From: Maribellus sp. CM-23
GTDB lineage: Bacteria > Bacteroidota > Bacteroidia > Bacteroidales > Prolixibacteraceae
Reading direction: 5' to 3'
DNA length: 64,000 nt
Assembly: GCF_021354595.1 (NCBI RefSeq)
Contig: NZ_JADWYJ010000001.1
Location: 535,446-599,445 of the forward strand
Each line of letters begins with the position of its first letter. Positions within the stretch are counted from its first letter, which is position 1. The notes under the pieces were generated by a model. The model worked only from the letters and a program-made list of their open reading frames with translations. It had not been told where the DNA came from and did no database searches. Below are positions 26,666 to 35,882 of the stretch, one piece after another. The translations under genes were made by a program, and so were the position numbers.

Positions 26666-28318
26666 TTACTCGTTGATGATATCTACATCTTTGAACATGT
26701 AGCGGTTATCACTAAGTCTTAAACTCTTTCCGCTGGCTGTACTTACCTTTTTTAAGATCACTTTCCGGGTTCTGACATAGGGAAAAGGTTCTTCGTAAGT
26801 TTCGTCGGTCATTTTCGAATTGAAATTGGAAAAAATGGCGGGTCCCTGGTATTCATCGGGATGATTCGTGTCGTCGACATAAAGCCCCTCGATGATTACT
26901 TCTTCGGGCATATAGCAGGTGTAGCCAAAGTTGTGCTTGCCTGAATTGGAACCACCAATGAGAGAGGCACTGATTTTATTGCCGTTTGCCGGAACAAAAA
27001 CACAATCGCGAATAATCATTTTTCCTTTCCAGGTGCTGCCGTAATCCGAACGCAGATTAATCAAGCTTCGTCCCCTAATGGTTGACTTTTCAACCGTAAA
27101 AGTGCCGCTCCCAATGGCATTAATTCCCTGATGCCCGAGCGTCGAGTTACGAATGGTCGCATTGGCGACGCCCATATGCGCATCGAAACGGGAAAACGTA
27201 CAACCGTCGAACAAAAGATTCTTAGAGTAGTTCGATCCCATTATGCCCCAATACCTGTTATCGTTAATATCGTTTGTCTGGCTACAGTTGATAAAGGAAA
27301 CATTGAGCGCACGATTCACTGTAATATCATAGGTTCCCATCGACACCGGAACACCTGCTGAACCGATTGTCTGGTAGGTTTTGTGCCCCGTAACAACGCA
27401 ATTTTTAATTGTCACCCAGGCACATTCACTGATATTGAAGAAGCCGCCGTAAGGTGCACCGTGGTCTCCTTCTTCAACGATACGGTGCTCCAATCCATCT
27501 ACCAACACATTGGAACGCTTGATGGATATGCCCCGACTGTAATACGTGTATTTCGATTCGGCACAGTTCGCGATGGTCGTAAAACGTCCGCCCGTAATGG
27601 TAAGTGTCTCCTCATCAATGGGAAGCGCAGTTACATTAGTTACCTGATCAAAATCCCAAATGATCGGAGCATCCATATTCACATTTCCGTTTTTGTCAAC
27701 AATAAAAATATCAGTTTGCGAAGATCCGTTGTTTTGATTCGGGCCAAACCGGATGTAGCGTTTTACATTTGAATCGGTAACAGTAACCAGGCAAGTGGCA
27801 GGTAGAGAAACATCTATTTTTTTCTGATTTGCTTTCAACGAAACGATCCCCTCAGGCTTGAATGATTCCAAAGCGGAATTCACCAGAAAAACAGGCGCAT
27901 TTCGGTTCTCCACTTTTGTATCGTCGATAATGAAAGTGGCCGTTCCAAAATCAGTATTGGTACGAATAACTGCGGTGCGGTTCTTTCCTCCCAGGTAGTA
28001 CGTAGCTCCATCGTCAGCCTTTACTCCAAGACCTTCCTGATTTGCAAAAGCGTGTGTTGCTACCAGAGCCTCCATGTCATCCGTTTTCCCGTCGCCTGCA
28101 GCACCAAAATCGCTATACAGAACAACTCCTTCGGCTTTAAACTTTCTTAAATCTTTGGGAGATACGTTTATTTGCATCTCCCCATTCCCGGTTGTCTGAA
28201 CTGCTGTTTTGTTCTTATTGAACGTTATCACCACATTATCAAGTGATTTACTGGCAGTTTGGCCAAAAGACACCGTTACTAAAAAAAGTAAACTGAAAAA
28301 TAAAATCGCAGGTTTCAT
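26666..28318 (-). CDS. Secreted right-handed beta-helix protein (pectate-lyase-3 superfamily)
   Basis: The 550-residue product has a signal peptide (MKPAILFFSLLFLVTVSFGQ) and the GDGKTDDMEAL motif (SDFGAAGDGKTDD) that begins pectate-lyase-3/GH28-like beta-helices. The rest consists of short repeating strands (ITVNRALNVSFINCS, SKNLLFDGCTFSR, NATIRNSTL, FTVEKSTIRG), typical of a parallel helix. Such proteins act as polysaccharide lyases, hydrolases or epimerases, but no catalytic set can be named here. It has no type IX sorting domain that I can see. It appears to be a single gene with its own promoter. Confidence 0.72.
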   Translation of the reverse strand: MKPAILFFSLLFLVTVSFGQTASKSLDNVVITFNKNKTAVQTTGNGEMQINVSPKDLRKFKAEGVVLYSDFGAAGDGKTDDMEALVATHAFANQEGLGVKADDGATYYLGGKNRTAVIRTNTDFGTATFIIDDTKVENRNAPVFLVNSALESFKPEGIVSLKANQKKIDVSLPATCLVTVTDSNVKRYIRFGPNQNNGSSQTDIFIVDKNGNVNMDAPIIWDFDQVTNVTALPIDEETLTITGGRFTTIANCAESKYTYYSRGISIKRSNVLVDGLEHRIVEEGDHGAPYGGFFNISECAWVTIKNCVVTGHKTYQTIGSAGVPVSMGTYDITVNRALNVSFINCSQTNDINDNRYWGIMGSNYSKNLLFDGCTFSRFDAHMGVANATIRNSTLGHQGINAIGSGTFTVEKSTIRGRSLINLRSDYGSTWKGKMIIRDCVFVPANGNKISASLIGGSNSGKHNFGYTCYMPEEVIIEGLYVDDTNHPDEYQGPAIFSNFNSKMTDETYEEPFPYVRTRKVILKKVSTASGKSLRLSDNRYMFKDVDIINE

Positions 28319-28370
28319 AGGTATTATGGTTTAGTAAGGATTTGAAAATATAAACTATAAATTAAACCAA

Positions 28371-28402
28371 CAAATTTATGCTACATCTTTCCAATTCTAA
28401 AA
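28371..28402 (-). promoter_or_regulatory. Candidate promoter of the beta-helix gene
   Basis: On the minus strand TAAATTTG (28378-28371) is a full -7 match, with TTTT (28402-28399) 20 bp upstream in the -33 position. The start codon is 53 bp downstream. Confidence 0.42.
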
Positions 28403-28576
28403 AACCGCTCAAAAGGCTACAGAAAAAGATTGCAGGCATAATTACCACCTTTATTTTGAGACTTCCTAACGAATAAATATTCTCATCAATCTTAACTTTC
28501 CCTGCACCCATAAAAACAAAATGCGGAAAAGTGCTTGTCACAGCATCAATACCAACTCACCGGAACAAAATAATAC

Positions 28577-28584
28577 TAGTTTTG
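28577..28584 (+). promoter_or_regulatory. Candidate -7 box of the DedA-like gene
   Basis: TAGTTTTG matches TANNTTTG, 72 bp before the ATG at 28657. The -33 region is not recognisable. Confidence 0.3.
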
Positions 28585-28656
28585 CGCAACATTTCACGGC
28601 GGTGCCTTGTTATAAAAGGTCATTTTTTGTGAACTGATACCGATCAAAATAAAACG

Positions 28657-29277
28657 ATGATAAAAAATCTGTTGTACAACTTTTCGCCCAGGCGCTTATC
28701 GATCCTGAACCGATATTATAAAATCACACAGTTTTATTCATTTTTGAAAAGCACGGCTTATAAAGGAGGCACGGTTACCGCCATTTTTGTGTTGTTGCTG
28801 GTTAGCCTGGAGATATTTCTACTGGATTTTAATTTATTACTCAACAACCTGGTGACGATGTATTCGCCCAAAATAATTTACTCGGTTTTTCTTTTATCAG
28901 AAACCGCTTTGGGACTATTGCCACCTGAGATGTTTATTGCCTGGGCCGCGAAACTGGAAACTCCCTGGATCGCTCTTTTCGTGCTGGCTTCGTTATCATA
29001 CATTGGAGGAGTAATTGCCTACTTCTTGGGTACTCGCCTGTTCCTCATCCCTTTTATTAAGACACACATTGAAACCAAAATACAAAAGCACATCATTAAC
29101 CTGAGAAAATGGGGAGGCATTTTCGTTTTTCTGGGTGCGGTATCGCCTATTCCCCACTCTATTGTTAGTTTGGCTTCAGGGCTGATCAAATACAACTTCA
29201 AAAACTACCTGCTTTGGGCTCTGTTTCGTTACATGCGTTTTATTATTTATGCACTAATCATTTTTGGCATTTTTTAG
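28657..29277 (+). CDS. DedA/SNARE-associated (VTT domain) membrane protein
   Basis: The 206-residue protein has several membrane segments (about residues 39-62, 75-95, 105-130, 150-175 and 185-206) and the VTT-type pattern of small residues: a FLGTRLFLIPF segment and the arginine/proline loop FLGAVSPIPHSIVSLASGLIKYNF. DedA proteins are half-transporters linked to lipid carrier and phosphatidylethanolamine scrambling and envelope homeostasis; which applies here is not known. It is a single gene. Confidence 0.75.
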   Translation: MIKNLLYNFSPRRLSILNRYYKITQFYSFLKSTAYKGGTVTAIFVLLLVSLEIFLLDFNLLLNNLVTMYSPKIIYSVFLLSETALGLLPPEMFIAWAAKLETPWIALFVLASLSYIGGVIAYFLGTRLFLIPFIKTHIETKIQKHIINLRKWGGIFVFLGAVSPIPHSIVSLASGLIKYNFKNYLLWALFRYMRFIIYALIIFGIF

Positions 29278-29528
29278 AACCAAAGTTTGGCATTCTTATC
29301 AGCAAAACAAAAGAACAAAAACGTTCTTGTTACTCCTGTTCATATTAGAAGCCATTGCATGCGCATTTACTTAATGAGCTACCTCGTCCTGCCGGGAACG
29401 GGCAAGAGTTCGACTTCATAATTTCAGTTTACTATCACTCCTGAAATCAGAGTCTCACTGATTTAAATGTCTTTAGACAGAGCCGTTTTTGCGTTTTTAA
29501 TTTATTTTCGTTCTGTCAACAAAAACCA

Positions 29529-30398
29529 ATGTTTCTTATTGACAGTATTTTTACCAATACAGCACAAGCAATGAATTTGATTTACAATGATAAACTTAAC
29601 GGGTACTTCTCCATGTCGGTTGCCGAAAACTGGTTTCAGCGAAATGCCGGTCAACCGTTATCAACCTTTTGTATTGTACTGAACTACGGGGAAGCAATCG
29701 ATATTCAGATCGATCTAAAAAAATACCAGATTCAGAATAATCAGATTTGCTGTATAAACCCCGGAAGCATCATTCCGAAGATAAAAAGTAAGGACCAAAG
29801 ACATTGTTTCATTGACTTCAACCAGGCTTTTTACTGCCTGGAGTTACACGATAAAGAACTATCGTGCAACGGTTTGCTTTTCGGAGCCTTACCTCAACCT
29901 CCCGTTTTGAATTTTCCGGAAGAAGAAGCCTCAGACAATATCGGGCTGATTGAAATGCTAAAAAGAGAATTTAGTTATGCCCAAAGTAACCAGGGCGACA
30001 TGCTGCGTGTTTTATTAAAGCAATTGATAATAAAGTGTGTAAGGCTTGCCAAAAAACAATTGTTTATCGCCACCGATCTTCCACAGGAAGAAACAGATAT
30101 TATCCGGAAATTTCAGGCCCTGGTAGAAAAGTACTTCAGGGAAAAACACAAAGTGGCCGATTATGCTGAAATGATGTATAAATCGCCTAAAACTTTATCC
30201 AACACATTCAAGAAATTAAACGGTCAGTCGCCCCTGCAAATAATACAGGAAAGAATAGTACTCGAAGCCAAAAGATTAATGAACTACACCGATAAATCGG
30301 TTAAGGAAATTTCTTTTGAGCTGGGTTTTTCTGAACCGGCTCATTTTAGCAGGCTATTTAAAAAAGTGACGGGTGAAAGCCCCAGTGAATTTCAGTAA
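29529..30398 (+). CDS. AraC-family transcriptional regulator
   Basis: The 289-residue product has a cupin-like N-terminal sensing domain (about 1-160) and a C-terminal double helix-turn-helix (about 190-289) with the AraC signature VKEISFELGFSEPAHFSRLFKKVTGESPSEF. Such regulators often control a neighbouring catabolic or stress gene. The convergent redox genes 73 bp downstream are on the other strand, so no target is evident. Another ATG at 29571 is possible. Many Bacteroidetes homologues respond to small molecules; the ligand is unknown. Confidence 0.85.
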   Translation: MFLIDSIFTNTAQAMNLIYNDKLNGYFSMSVAENWFQRNAGQPLSTFCIVLNYGEAIDIQIDLKKYQIQNNQICCINPGSIIPKIKSKDQRHCFIDFNQAFYCLELHDKELSCNGLLFGALPQPPVLNFPEEEASDNIGLIEMLKREFSYAQSNQGDMLRVLLKQLIIKCVRLAKKQLFIATDLPQEETDIIRKFQALVEKYFREKHKVADYAEMMYKSPKTLSNTFKKLNGQSPLQIIQERIVLEAKRLMNYTDKSVKEISFELGFSEPAHFSRLFKKVTGESPSEFQ

Positions 30399-30424
30399 CA
30401 GCAGCTCTCCTGTATAATATAAAA

Positions 30425-30454
30425 AGACCGGCTTGTAAGCAACAAAACCGGTCT
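30425..30454 (-). terminator. Intrinsic terminator of the DsrE-peroxiredoxin unit
   Basis: AGACCGG (30425-30431) pairs with CCGGTCT (30448-30454). On the minus strand the stem is followed by TTTTTATATT. It lies 17 bp past the DsrE-like stop codon and may also stop the convergent AraC transcript. Confidence 0.7.
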
Positions 30455-30470
30455 CTTGCGGATATTCGAG

Positions 30471-30902
30471 TTAAAAAGTCAGAACCTTTACCGAATCATT
30501 TTTAAGATAATCAGTCAACGGCTTTCCCATGCCTGCTACCTCAAAACCAAGTCCTTTCAGATCATCGGTAACACCATAAGCACTTGCACAGGCAATGCAG
30601 GCCCTTATCTCAACACCATCGTCTTTCATCGCTTTCAGTTTCTCCTGAATCTTCCGGTTTTCAGACGTCAATTTAGCTGATGGTCCCCAAATAATCAGGG
30701 TAACATCCTCAAACCATTTGTTCTTTTTGGCGGCATGCGTGTACATTAAGGCAACCCTGTCTGCCACATACGGATCGTCACTTGTCCATACAACAACCAA
30801 CTTGTCTTCCTGCGTATTCTTTTGTTCCTGATTCATTGCATTACCGGCGCTTACTGAGAAAAAAACCACAACAATAACTACCAAATATTTTAGATGCTTC
30901 AT
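30471..30902 (-). CDS. Periplasmic DsrE/DsrF-like protein
   Basis: The 143-residue product has a signal peptide (MKHLKYLVVIVVVFFSVSAG) and then a DsrE-type fold: VVVWTSDDPYVADRV, LIIWGPSAKLTSENRKIQEKL and a cysteine pair in ACIACASAYGV that marks the sulfur-relay members. DsrE-like proteins handle sulfur or bind small ligands; an exported form with two Cys is compatible with a redox role. It starts 12 bp after a peroxiredoxin-like gene on the same strand, and the two probably form one transcript. Confidence 0.78.
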   Translation of the reverse strand: MKHLKYLVVIVVVFFSVSAGNAMNQEQKNTQEDKLVVVWTSDDPYVADRVALMYTHAAKKNKWFEDVTLIIWGPSAKLTSENRKIQEKLKAMKDDGVEIRACIACASAYGVTDDLKGLGFEVAGMGKPLTDYLKNDSVKVLTF

Positions 30903-30914
30903 TCTTCGCGGATT

Positions 30915-31499
30915 TTACATGTTTTTCAAAATAGCCAATAGCAGTTTCCCTGACAAACGGGTAGAATAATCGGGATTAATGTACTCGAACTGTATTTTTC
31001 CCGAAGGAGAAACAACAAAAACCGATGGCACCGGCAGAATGCCTTTATTCAGGCCACCGCTTTTCTCGCTCAACATCCCAGAATACTGCTCAGGGGCCTT
31101 AAAGGCAATACCCATGGCTTTTATTAGCTGGCCGTCGGCATCAGAATAAAGCTGATAGCGTATACTTTTATCATCTTCTGTGATCTTCAGATTCTCCGGA
31201 GCATCAGGGCTTATCGCAACAATCTGATATCCCAGCTCAATTATTTCACGCTCTGCCTCCTGTATTTCCGACAAGTGAGCATTGCAATACGGACACCATC
31301 CTCCCCGGTAGAAAAGCAAAATGCTTGGCTTTTCTGCCAGAATTTCACTCAGCTGATGCGTAGTGTTGCCTGCCGATTTTAGTTCCGCTTCAGGAATTTG
31401 CTCTCCGATCAGCAGAGGCGAAACCTGCTCCGGAAGTGCCGGTATTTGTGCAATGGCATAGTTGCCAATTAGTAGGAATAAAAATAATAAGTGTTTCAT
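30915..31499 (-). CDS. Secreted peroxiredoxin-like (AhpC/TSA redoxin) protein
   Basis: The 194-residue protein has a signal peptide (MKHLLFLFLLIGNYAIAQ) and a thioredoxin fold with YRGGWCPYCN (Cys69, Cys72), followed by VAISPDAPENL and PVPSVFVVSPSG with the cis-Pro. The WCPYC form belongs to the AhpC/TSA-like redoxins that act as peroxidases or thiol reductants in the periplasm. It is grouped with a DsrE-like gene downstream and an AhpD-like gene upstream, all on the minus strand, suggesting a peroxide or thiol stress set. Electron donor unknown. Confidence 0.85.
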   Translation of the reverse strand: MKHLLFLFLLIGNYAIAQIPALPEQVSPLLIGEQIPEAELKSAGNTTHQLSEILAEKPSILLFYRGGWCPYCNAHLSEIQEAEREIIELGYQIVAISPDAPENLKITEDDKSIRYQLYSDADGQLIKAMGIAFKAPEQYSGMLSEKSGGLNKGILPVPSVFVVSPSGKIQFEYINPDYSTRLSGKLLLAILKNM

Positions 31500-31628
31500 G
31501 GTAAGTAATTGTTTTGATGTACAGTTTGTTAATTCGTTAAAAGCTGTGCCATTTTATGATGCATGGCTTTCAGGCAACAGCCAAATGACCTCAATTGCTT
31601 TCATGCTCGTAACCTCAGGAATCTTTTG

Positions 31629-32180
31629 TTATGCTGCGAAATTCTCCAGATCCGGGGCAAGAGGAAAATCGATCGGAACTTGTGTTGCATTGTGCAGGAA
31701 GTTGGTAAAACTGGTTACATTAACGATGGCAACCAAATCAACCAAAGCCTTATTATCAAAGCCTTCCTCAAAAAACGACTCCTTTAACTCTTCACTCAGC
31801 TTCCCTTTGTTGGCCGCAATTTGTTGCGCTGCTTCAACAAGCAAGTTGGTTCGTTTATCAGAAAGTTGTGCTTTCCGAATGGCAATGGTTTCCTGCTCGG
31901 TAAAGCCATTCATTTTGGCAATGGCAGTATGAGCGGCCTTGCAATATTCGCAGTTGTTTACTTCGGAAACCGCCAGTTTAATAGCTTCCGTTTCTTTTTT
32001 GGTAAAATTAGAGGCACTTATCACCTCCGCATAATTCAGGTACCCTGCCAAAACCTCAGACGAATAACCCATTGTGGCATAAAGGTTAGGCACTATTCCC
32101 AATTTACTCTCAAGGTCTCCAAAAATTGTTTTTGCTTTTGCATCCACCTCATCTTTTGTTGGAACGATAATTTTCTTCAT
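31629..32180 (-). CDS. Carboxymuconolactone decarboxylase/AhpD-like alkylhydroperoxidase
   Basis: The 183-residue cytoplasmic product has the AhpD-core motif NNCEYCKAAH with Cys77, Cys80 and His84, preceded by helices typical of the CMD family (LNYAEVISASNFTKKETEAIKLAVSEV). These proteins reduce alkyl hydroperoxides through the CxxC pair. The neighbouring peroxiredoxin gene starts 129 bp downstream on the same strand, so co-regulation is plausible. I cannot rule out a lactone decarboxylase function, but the CxxCxxxH motif favours peroxide reduction. Confidence 0.82.
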   Translation of the reverse strand: MKKIIVPTKDEVDAKAKTIFGDLESKLGIVPNLYATMGYSSEVLAGYLNYAEVISASNFTKKETEAIKLAVSEVNNCEYCKAAHTAIAKMNGFTEQETIAIRKAQLSDKRTNLLVEAAQQIAANKGKLSEELKESFFEEGFDNKALVDLVAIVNVTSFTNFLHNATQVPIDFPLAPDLENFAA

Positions 32181-32481
32181 TTTATTAAAAATTAAAAGGT
32201 TATTATTTACGGCACAAAGATGTGGCGGATTTATGACCTCAGGAATGAAGGTTTTTCCCTTGAGCTTATCAATTTTTCCCTTTTTGTGTAAAAGCCGCCC
32301 ATACTCCCTGATTGAAACCGAGATTTCCGAACTATGGCCGCAAAATAGAAATGCTTATTCCTGTTGATGAACGGCCGGAGAACATCTCAACTCTTTATGG
32401 ATCAATCTTTCTAAAGCGAAACTCTCCTGTTTGCCTCACGTATTTATTTCGGTACCCGTTTTTAACAAAGGCCCCATAAGA
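32181..32481. other. Divergent intergenic region, no element recognised
   Basis: Contains the promoters of the AhpD-like gene and the hybrid two-component gene. I found only near-matches to the -7 consensus (for example CATCTTTG on the minus strand near 32216-32223) and no repeat or ORF. Confidence 0.35.
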
Positions 32482-34653
32482 ATGAAATACGTTTCCACAA
32501 AAGATATCATCGTCCGGATCGACCGTTACCTGGCAGATCCGCGTCTTGATGCCGAAACGCAACTCCGTAAGCGCTGGGCCTGGATTTGGATGGTTGTTAC
32601 CTGCGTGTTTGTTGCTATCACTTCTTTTGTTGAACTCGTTATACTGAAGCTTTGGCCTATCTGGTGGTTCGGCTTCATATTCTGGGCTGGCTATTTGATC
32701 GGTTTTCCGCTGTACCGACGTATGAAACGCTTCGATCTGGTGATCAACATTCTTTTTACCGTCTTTATTGTCGCGGCACTGTTTGCCATGCTACAAACCG
32801 GAGGAATAAGCACTTCACTGGGATTTATTTTCATCGGGATGAACTGTGCCATGGGATCCATGCTGGCCGGAAACCTGCGCTGGACCATTGGCATGTTTGT
32901 CACTTACTGTGTGACCATTATCATCCTCGGCCTTTTTCAATCTTCGCTCACCACACCCGAATACATTACTCCACGTGTTAATACCCTCTCCTTTGTCGGA
33001 CTTACCGTTTGGATTAACGCCTGCATTTTGCTGATTGTCATTTTATTTATGAAAGACAAAAGCCGTTATGAAAAATCAGAAGCAGAGAAACTACGAAAAA
33101 TCGATGAGGCAAAAACCAAACTTTTCACCAACGTTTCGCATGAATTCAGAACACCACTAACAGTTATACAAGGAATAGCGGAACAGATGGAACAACATCC
33201 TGAAAAATGGATGCAAAGTGGCCCGGGCAAGATTAAAATGCAAAGTCAGCTTCTGCTTCGCCTTGTAAACCAGATGCTGAACATTGCCAAAATTGAAGCC
33301 GATGAAATGCACCTGGAGTTAATCCATGGCGACATTTGCAGGTTTATCCGCTATGTGGCAGGGACCTTTCAAAGTCTGGCGGACAGCATGAAGGTTGAAC
33401 TAATTCTGAATCAACAGGAAGACCCAATTTATACCGATTACGATCCCGACAAACTGATGCATGTACTTTCCAACCTGTTATCCAATGCCATTAAGTTCAC
33501 GCCTCCCGGAGGTCTTGTATGCCTTGAAGTTTCAATCGCACCTGAAAAAAACAAGGAAGTCATTCTTATTTCAGTGCGTGACACCGGGCGGGGAATTCCC
33601 GAAGCATCAGTGAGTAAAATTTTTGAGCGTTTTTACCAGGTCCCCGACAAACACGATCAAACTTCGGGAACCGGGCTCGGACTGGCAGTTACCTATGAAC
33701 TAATTAAGTTGATGAATGGAAAGATCAGTGTAGAAAGCCGGGAAGGAAAAGGTTCAGTATTTACCGTTCTGCTTCCGGTCTCGAAAACGGCCGAAAAAGC
33801 TGCCGACCATGGTGTATCCATGATAAGCTCAGAGACGGCTCATGCGGGAATTACGAAAGCCAAGGCCGATGATAGAACCTATGATACAGATACGATACAG
33901 GCGGAAAAACCGGTTCTCCTCATTGTAGAAGACAACAAAGATGTGGTTGAATATCTTCAGACAATTCTACAAAAGGAATACAATTTAGAAATTGCCCCCA
34001 ACGGAGAGGCTGGGTATGAAAAAGCTATGGAAATCATCCCGGATATTATTCTTTCGGATGTAATGATGCCCCTGATGGACGGCTTTGAGATGCTCGAAAA
34101 GTTGAAAGCTGATATTCGGACCGACCACATTCCGGTTGTGATTCTAACCGCCCGCGGTGATTTCAATTCGAAACTTGCCGGGCTCGCAATTGGAGCCGAT
34201 CACTACCTGATTAAACCCTTCAACGAAAAAGAGCTTCGGTTAAAACTGGGCAACCTGCTGGAATTAAGAAGGAAGATGCAAAAACACTTTGGCACACTCC
34301 CCTTTCAACCCCAGGATGAAAATTCCAGTTTTAAACCGGAAGGCCTATTCATTAAACGAATTAATGCACTAATTGAAAAAGAAATGGGTAACGAAGACTT
34401 TGGAATCAATGACATTTGTTTTTCGATGAACATGAGCCGGGCACAACTTTACCGTAAGTTCAGTGCCATCACCAATAATTCGATCGGTAAGTATCTTCGC
34501 TCGTTTCGCCTGTACAAAGCAAAAGAGCTACTGGAGAACCAAGGCAAAAATGTTACTGAAACAGCTTTTGAAACCGGTTTCAAAAACCTATCACATTTCA
34601 GCACCTGCTTTCACGAGGAGTTTGGCTTCTCTCCCAATAAACTTGTCCGTTAG
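32482..34653 (+). CDS. Hybrid two-component system: membrane sensor kinase, receiver and AraC-type output in one protein
   Basis: The ATG at 32482 gives 723 residues; an upstream TTG at 32431 would add 17 residues of no obvious value. About six membrane helices fill residues 28-192, with no large periplasmic domain. A HisKA dimerisation domain carries His220 (SHEFRTPL), followed by an HATPase with N, G1 (DTGRGIP) and G2 (GTGLGL) boxes. A receiver domain spans about 477-595 with the phospho-acceptor Asp526 (LSDVMMP), and an AraC helix-turn-helix fills about 615-723. The sensing part is membrane-embedded, unlike the Y_Y_Y/beta-propeller sensors of polysaccharide loci. The downstream lipoprotein gene is a possible target. 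Confidence 0.9.
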   Translation: MKYVSTKDIIVRIDRYLADPRLDAETQLRKRWAWIWMVVTCVFVAITSFVELVILKLWPIWWFGFIFWAGYLIGFPLYRRMKRFDLVINILFTVFIVAALFAMLQTGGISTSLGFIFIGMNCAMGSMLAGNLRWTIGMFVTYCVTIIILGLFQSSLTTPEYITPRVNTLSFVGLTVWINACILLIVILFMKDKSRYEKSEAEKLRKIDEAKTKLFTNVSHEFRTPLTVIQGIAEQMEQHPEKWMQSGPGKIKMQSQLLLRLVNQMLNIAKIEADEMHLELIHGDICRFIRYVAGTFQSLADSMKVELILNQQEDPIYTDYDPDKLMHVLSNLLSNAIKFTPPGGLVCLEVSIAPEKNKEVILISVRDTGRGIPEASVSKIFERFYQVPDKHDQTSGTGLGLAVTYELIKLMNGKISVESREGKGSVFTVLLPVSKTAEKAADHGVSMISSETAHAGITKAKADDRTYDTDTIQAEKPVLLIVEDNKDVVEYLQTILQKEYNLEIAPNGEAGYEKAMEIIPDIILSDVMMPLMDGFEMLEKLKADIRTDHIPVVILTARGDFNSKLAGLAIGADHYLIKPFNEKELRLKLGNLLELRRKMQKHFGTLPFQPQDENSSFKPEGLFIKRINALIEKEMGNEDFGINDICFSMNMSRAQLYRKFSAITNNSIGKYLRSFRLYKAKELLENQGKNVTETAFETGFKNLSHFSTCFHEEFGFSPNKLVR

Positions 34654-34787
34654 CCAGCTCACATTCGAGACAAAAGCAAAAACATCTGAGACAATTACCA
34701 AAGCACGGGCTTCAGCGTTGCCGTACCTTTAACAGTACGTTCTCTGCTTTACGAATCAACATTCTAATCCTTTAAAATTCAACTAAA

Positions 34788-35744
34788 ATGAAGCGATTGA
34801 TTTTATTATTATGGAGCATAAGCCTGCTTTTTGCGGGCTGCGATATGAACGATTCTTTATCTAACGAGATCGACAATGACCTGAAATCAGCTGAAATGAA
34901 GATGGTCCCCATCAAAGGCGAGATACAATCGCATGTAACTGAATCCCTGAATGGTGTTCCGGTAATTGGCAATCTATCCGGAAATATTTCACACCTGGGG
35001 AAGCTGATCATGGATAAAAGCACCTGGTACACCATTTCTGTGGAAATGGACGAGCAGACCTGGACGATTTCGTGGGAAATGTTTGGATCGGTTTGTGCAG
35101 CCAATGGCGATTTTCTGAAATACACACTTTCCGGGGCGTTTAGCATTCCAAATAATCAGATAACAGGACAAGCTGTTTTTGATGGCGGTACCGGCCGGTT
35201 TTGCCAGGCGCAGGGCTCCATGGAATTTACCGGCTATGCCGATGATCCCATGAATATTGCCACGATGTATATGCAAGTCGAGGGGCTGATCACAAATGTA
35301 GGAAGCAGCCATAGCGGCGAAAATGCAACGGTAACACAAAATGAATCGATTGCCGGATCATTTATTGAGGCATGGGACCTACATGACACCGACCTGCTAA
35401 CTTCATTGTTTGCCGATGAGTTCACCTACACCGAAGTGACAACAGGACATATTTATGCCAGTAAAGATGCACTTGTCATGTATGCCACTGCCACGATTGC
35501 CGGAATACCCGACACCCGCTTTGAAGTAGTCTCCATCGTGGCTAATGAACGATTTGCTGTTGTTGAATGGATCTGGAAAGGAACCAACACGGTTGGCTGG
35601 CCATCGATGGGAATTCCGCCCACTGGAAAATATTTTGAGTTGCCGGGAATTTCTGTCATGGAAATAGAAAACGGTCAAATAATCTGGAACAAAGATTACT
35701 GGGACTGGAACACTTTTTTGCAATTGATCGGTGTTATTCCGTAA
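34788..35744 (+). CDS. Lipoprotein with AOC-barrel-like N-domain and SnoaL-like C-domain
   Basis: The 318-residue product has lipobox FAGC (Cys18). Residues about 60-165 have a FDGGTGRFCQAQGSMEFTG block reminiscent of allene-oxide-cyclase-like barrels, in which a GGTGxFxxAxG turn is typical. Residues about 185-318 look like a SnoaL/ester-cyclase cone (IAGSFIEAWDLHDTDLLTSLFADEF ... WIWKGTN ... PPTGKYFELPGISVMEIENGQI). The combination is unusual. It follows the hybrid two-component gene by 134 bp on the same strand and ends at a strong terminator. Function unknown; domain names are by pattern only. Confidence 0.62.
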   Translation: MKRLILLLWSISLLFAGCDMNDSLSNEIDNDLKSAEMKMVPIKGEIQSHVTESLNGVPVIGNLSGNISHLGKLIMDKSTWYTISVEMDEQTWTISWEMFGSVCAANGDFLKYTLSGAFSIPNNQITGQAVFDGGTGRFCQAQGSMEFTGYADDPMNIATMYMQVEGLITNVGSSHSGENATVTQNESIAGSFIEAWDLHDTDLLTSLFADEFTYTEVTTGHIYASKDALVMYATATIAGIPDTRFEVVSIVANERFAVVEWIWKGTNTVGWPSMGIPPTGKYFELPGISVMEIENGQIIWNKDYWDWNTFLQLIGVIP

Positions 35745-35768
35745 GCCGGGCCCCAACAAATAAAAAAA

Positions 35769-35788
35769 GGCCGGAAGTGATTCCGGCC
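35769..35788. terminator. Bidirectional intrinsic terminator
   Basis: GGCCGGAA-GTGA-TTCCGGCC is a perfect 8-bp stem with a 4-nt loop, flanked by seven A residues before and six T residues after, so it works on both strands. It lies between two convergent genes. Confidence 0.92.
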
Positions 35789-35882
35789 TTTTTTAGCTCT
35801 CCCGGCAGTTGAAAACTACTACCTGGTTTGCAATTGCTTGTAGCAATTATCTCTTTAAAGGAACAAATCTTAGCAATGTAGC

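Larger units (their letters stand above)
28319..28656. other. Divergent intergenic region with promoters for both flanking genes
   Basis: No ORF or repeat is seen. It holds a fair promoter for the beta-helix gene on the minus strand (28371-28402) and a -7 box for the membrane protein on the plus strand (28577-28584). Confidence 0.5.

Noticed and set aside
32431..32481. TTG start for the hybrid two-component gene
   Set aside because: The ATG at 32482 follows and the extension has no recognisable role; not preferred.
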